Shown here in pieces: positions 15,411 through 17,566 of a DNA stretch of 17,566 nucleotides. Numbering within the stretch: the stretch's first letter is position 1; every line of letters starts with the position of its first letter. Below the pieces are notes generated by a model, which made no database searches, was not told the origin of the DNA, and saw only the letters and a program-made list of their open reading frames with translations. Origin of the DNA: Knufia peltigerae (taxonomy: Eukaryota > Ascomycota > Eurotiomycetes > Chaetothyriales > Trichomeriaceae); the NCBI GenBank assembly GCA_030247855.1, contig JAPDRN010000256.1:1-17566 (forward strand), in the 5' to 3' direction. Both the position numbers and the translations under genes were made by a program.

Positions 15411-15456
15411 TTATCCACATGTTTTCGCAGAAGCCATCCACACGCCCTGTGGATGA
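15411..15456. promoter_or_regulatory. Cluster of three DnaA-box-like 9-mers
   Basis: TTATCCACA (15411-15419) is a perfect match to the DnaA-box consensus. CCATCCACA (15434-15442) and, on the minus strand, TCATCCACA (15456-15448) each differ by one or two bases. The last two face each other and form an 8-bp inverted repeat CATCCACA/TGTGGATG with a 5-base spacer. The cluster lies between the tyrA stop and its terminator. No dnaA or other origin gene is near, so a replication origin is not claimed. Confidence 0.5.
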
Positions 15457-15462
15457 ATACTT

Positions 15463-16587
15463 CTACGCGAGCACCCGGCCGATTCCGCTGGCATCCACCT
15501 CGGCGGCAGCGGCGGCGATAGCCCTTGGCTCGCTGCCTGCAACGAAGCCAATACGGAAATGCACCTCGCCGCCGGGCGTGCGCGAGGAATGGATCGAGGC
15601 CAGGCTGATACCATGCTGCTCGAACACATTGAGCAGTTCGCGCAATGAACCTGCGCGGTCTTCAGGCAGATGCACCGACAGCGCGTTGCGCTCGGTCAGG
15701 TCGGCCAGCAGATAGCCGACGCGCTCGAAGGTGTAATTTCCCGCAGCCAACGCCTGATCGCCGAACGCGCTCCTGTTGGCCCCCAGCAGGTGCTCACGGA
15801 ACGCGCCGCGCGCAGCATCGTCGCCCTGCCCGACCTGCGCCTGCAGCGTCTGCAGCTGGCCGATCAAGCGTTGCAGCATCGGCGCCACATAGGGATTACC
15901 GAACTGGATGTCTTCGTAGATCGCCGGATTCAACGACAGGATGCGCGAGATGATCGCCGTATCCAGTTCGAACGAAGCCGATCGATACGGCAGCATCGCC
16001 GCCAGCGTACCCAACTGCGGCTGGTACTCGCGCAACACACCCGCCTGGGCCAGATGGGTCGCATGCACCATCGCCTGCACCAGCGCCATCATCTGGTCAT
16101 GGTGCTGCGGCGTGGCCCGCACGCACTCTGCCTGCAGTGCCAGGCACAGCGCGTCCACCCAGGGCCGCCAATGCTGCAGTCGCGCCTCGCAGACCACCAT
16201 CACGCGGCCTTTCAGAGTCGGCGCCTTGGGCGGCGCCGTCATCGGATGAAGGCCCACCACCTCGGCGCGCGAGGCCAGCATCGCCTGCACCGGTGCTTCC
16301 TTCACCGAGGTCACGTCCAGCCACAAGCGTTCCCGCTCGCGGCCAGCCGACAGACGCACGTACTCGGTGATCAACGAGGACGTGTGCCGGATCGGTGCGG
16401 AGAACACCAGCACATCGGCCTGTTCCAGCAGCTGCTCCGGCACATGCGAGCCCGGATCGGCCGGATCGTGGCCGATCACCTGCATCTGCATGTGCTGTTC
16501 GAAGAACCGGGTCAGCCAGCGCCCGTAGGCGCCGGCACTGCCGACGATGCCGACCGTGCGCGGCGTGCGTTCGTGCAGCTCGCTCAT
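15463..16587 (-). CDS. tyrA: Prephenate dehydrogenase with C-terminal ACT domain
   Basis: This enzyme oxidatively decarboxylates prephenate to 4-hydroxyphenylpyruvate with NAD(P), the tyrosine branch of aromatic amino acid synthesis. The 374-residue protein starts with a dinucleotide-binding fold: GIVGSAGAYG (13-22), VFSAPI (61-66), LDVTSVK (90-96). It continues with the catalytic-region GLHPM (112-116, His114) and the helical dimerisation part with HHDQMMALVQAMVH (162-175). A C-terminal ACT domain (about 300-374, LSVHLPEDRAGSLRELLNVF then SSRTPGG) follows and is likely the feedback site for tyrosine or another aromatic amino acid. No chorismate mutase domain precedes it. The dehydrogenase part resembles that of the E. 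coli T-protein as I remember it. Its ATG overlaps the pdxY stop (ATGA), which implies translational coupling. Confidence 0.93.
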   Translation of the reverse strand: MSELHERTPRTVGIVGSAGAYGRWLTRFFEQHMQMQVIGHDPADPGSHVPEQLLEQADVLVFSAPIRHTSSLITEYVRLSAGRERERLWLDVTSVKEAPVQAMLASRAEVVGLHPMTAPPKAPTLKGRVMVVCEARLQHWRPWVDALCLALQAECVRATPQHHDQMMALVQAMVHATHLAQAGVLREYQPQLGTLAAMLPYRSASFELDTAIISRILSLNPAIYEDIQFGNPYVAPMLQRLIGQLQTLQAQVGQGDDAARGAFREHLLGANRSAFGDQALAAGNYTFERVGYLLADLTERNALSVHLPEDRAGSLRELLNVFEQHGISLASIHSSRTPGGEVHFRIGFVAGSEPRAIAAAAAEVDASGIGRVLA

Positions 16588-17492
16588 GCCAGCCGTTCGG
16601 CGCGGAAGCGCATTCCGTCGGCCAGCGCCGCCGGTGCGGCCGCGATCACGTCGAACTCCTCGAAGCCATGGGCCAGGGTTGCCTCCAGCGCCGCATGGGT
16701 GCCGGCGATGGCACGCGAGATGGCCATCTGCATCGGCTCACCGCGCAGCAGGAAGGACACCATCAGCGACATCAGCACATCGCCGGTACCCGCCACGTCG
16801 ACCGGCAGCAGCGGCGAAGTCCAGCGCCAGGTTTCCTCACGGCCGATAGCCAGCGTCACCAGCTCACCCGGATTGCCGCCGACGCTGTGTGCCAGCACCC
16901 ACTCCGGCCCCCGCGCCAGCAGCGCACGCGAGGCGGCGATTGCATCGGCTTCGGCCAGCGCCGGCATGCCGGTCAGGCGACCGAGTTCGAAGGCATTGGG
17001 GGTAACCAGCCAGGCATGCGGCAGCAGGCGCTCAGCGAAGATCTCTTCCAGGCCTGGCTCCACGTAGGGACCGGTGTGGGTATCGCCGATCACCGGGTCC
17101 AGGCAGTAGCGCAGCTGCGGACATGCCGGCAGGATCTCGTCCAGCCAATCGGCAAACGCGGCACCATTGGCAGCGCTGCCGAAGTAGCCTGAAACCAGCA
17201 TCTTCGCCCGTTGCGGAAGACCACGCTCGCGCGTGCCGAGCAGCAGGTCGGCGAACCAGTCGCTGGGCAGCACACGGCCACGGGTGGTCTCGTAGAACGG
17301 CGCATTGCTCAGCAGCGTGGTCGGGATCGAGGCCACGCGCACGCCAAGCGCGCGCATAGGTGGCAGTGCGGCGCTGTTGCCGGCATGGCCGTAGACCAGT
17401 TGCGATTGGACCGAAATGACATCGATCGGCGAAGGGCCGTCGGGCCGCTGGCGGCGGCCGTGGACCAAGTGGTTGTCGAGGGATTCGCTCAT
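16584..17492 (-). CDS. pdxY: Pyridoxal kinase
   Basis: This enzyme phosphorylates pyridoxal to pyridoxal 5'-phosphate in the vitamin B6 salvage pathway. The 302-residue ribokinase-like protein shows SVQSQLVYGHAGNSAA (27-42, substrate-side motif), SGYFGSA (101-107), DPVIGD (132-137), TPNAFEL (164-170) and the ATP/anion-hole motif GTGD (235-238) with catalytic Asp238. The PdxY/PdxK distinction is not decisive from sequence alone; single-gene salvage kinases of this type are usually named pdxY. About 22 residues before DVISVQS have no counterpart I recognise in the family, so the true start could be later. The ATG at 17492 is favoured by a TAGAAT box just upstream. Its stop overlaps the tyrA start. 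Confidence 0.92.
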   Translation of the reverse strand: MSESLDNHLVHGRRQRPDGPSPIDVISVQSQLVYGHAGNSAALPPMRALGVRVASIPTTLLSNAPFYETTRGRVLPSDWFADLLLGTRERGLPQRAKMLVSGYFGSAANGAAFADWLDEILPACPQLRYCLDPVIGDTHTGPYVEPGLEEIFAERLLPHAWLVTPNAFELGRLTGMPALAEADAIAASRALLARGPEWVLAHSVGGNPGELVTLAIGREETWRWTSPLLPVDVAGTGDVLMSLMVSFLLRGEPMQMAISRAIAGTHAALEATLAHGFEEFDVIAAAPAALADGMRFRAERLA

Positions 17493-17498
17493 GCCCGC

Positions 17499-17504
17499 AT
17501 TCTA
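17499..17504 (-). promoter_or_regulatory. Candidate -10 box of the pdxY-tyrA operon
   Basis: The minus strand reads TAGAAT (five of six to consensus), 6 bases before the pdxY ATG. This spacing would give a leaderless or nearly leaderless message. The -35 region (CTGCCG) is weak. Confidence 0.3.
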
Positions 17505-17518
17505 CGCTCAAGGGGGTT

Positions 17519-17549
17519 TTCGGCAGGGCTGCGCCCTGCACCCGCCGAA
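17519..17549. repeat. GC-rich nested inverted repeat upstream of pdxY
   Basis: TTCGGC (17519-17524) pairs with GCCGAA (17544-17549), enclosing AGGGC (17525-17529), loop TGC and GCCCT (17533-17537). No T-run follows on either strand. It overlaps the place where the pdxY -35 should be. Confidence 0.4.
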
Positions 17550-17552
17550 GCG

Positions 17553-17566
17553 GTAGTGCCGGCCGC
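17553..17566 (+). repeat. SMAG-type element cut by the window end
   Basis: GTAG (17553-17556) is followed by the GC-rich arm TGCCGGCC and then GC at the last base. By analogy with the other copies the pairing arm should lie just beyond the window. Confidence 0.5.

Noticed and set aside
15343..15460. A plasmid- or chromosome-type replication origin (AT-rich palindrome plus DnaA boxes)
   Set aside because: There is no replication gene nearby, the AT-rich part is well explained as the tyrA terminator, and three boxes are too few to claim an origin.
1..17566. Mobile element, CRISPR array, toxin-antitoxin or defence island
   Set aside because: No transposase, integrase, repeat-spacer pattern or defence-type gene was seen. 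Gene content and composition are uniform along the window.

Overview
This is a GC-rich bacterial chromosomal segment whose gene content and order look like a gamma-proteobacterium of the Xanthomonadaceae, most probably Stenotrophomonas (S. maltophilia complex). The genus call rests on short palindromes headed by GTAG. These match the SMAG repeats (REP-like elements described in S. maltophilia) and occur at four intergenic places. I could not run a search, so the genus is an inference. The window is almost fully coding, and no gap exceeds about 250 bases. No prophage, insertion sequence, CRISPR array, rRNA or tRNA gene was seen.

Layout. (1) Positions 1-5484, minus strand: the conserved run queA-tgt-yajC-secD-secF, with secF cut by the window edge. 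QueA and Tgt act in queuosine modification of tRNA; YajC, SecD and SecF form the accessory membrane complex of the Sec translocase. (2) Positions 5485-7995, plus strand: a divergently transcribed class III PLP-dependent aminotransferase of unknown substrate, preceded by a structured leader with a terminator-like hairpin, then a LOG-family nucleotide phosphoribohydrolase. (3) Positions 8015-10861, minus strand: a large GAF-GAF-GGDEF-EAL cyclic-di-GMP protein, convergent with the LOG gene. (4) Positions 11004-15296, plus strand: an ECF-type sigma factor, its overlapping membrane partner (putative anti-sigma protein with a long Ala/Pro linker), a YigZ/IMPACT protein, an MsbA-type ABC exporter and a small uncharacterised protein. 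(5) Positions 15463-17492, minus strand: pyridoxal kinase (pdxY) translationally coupled to a prephenate dehydrogenase with a C-terminal ACT domain (tyrA). These two end at a clear intrinsic terminator and beside a cluster of three DnaA-box-like 9-mers.

Most of the window is ordinary, well-conserved housekeeping and signalling. I found no convincing new multi-gene system. The signals most worth checking are non-coding: the folded leader and operator-like palindrome upstream of the aminotransferase, and the DnaA-box cluster next to the AT-rich terminator downstream of tyrA. The zinc-motif-less anti-sigma candidate and the GGDEF domain with a lost inhibitory site are second-rank points.
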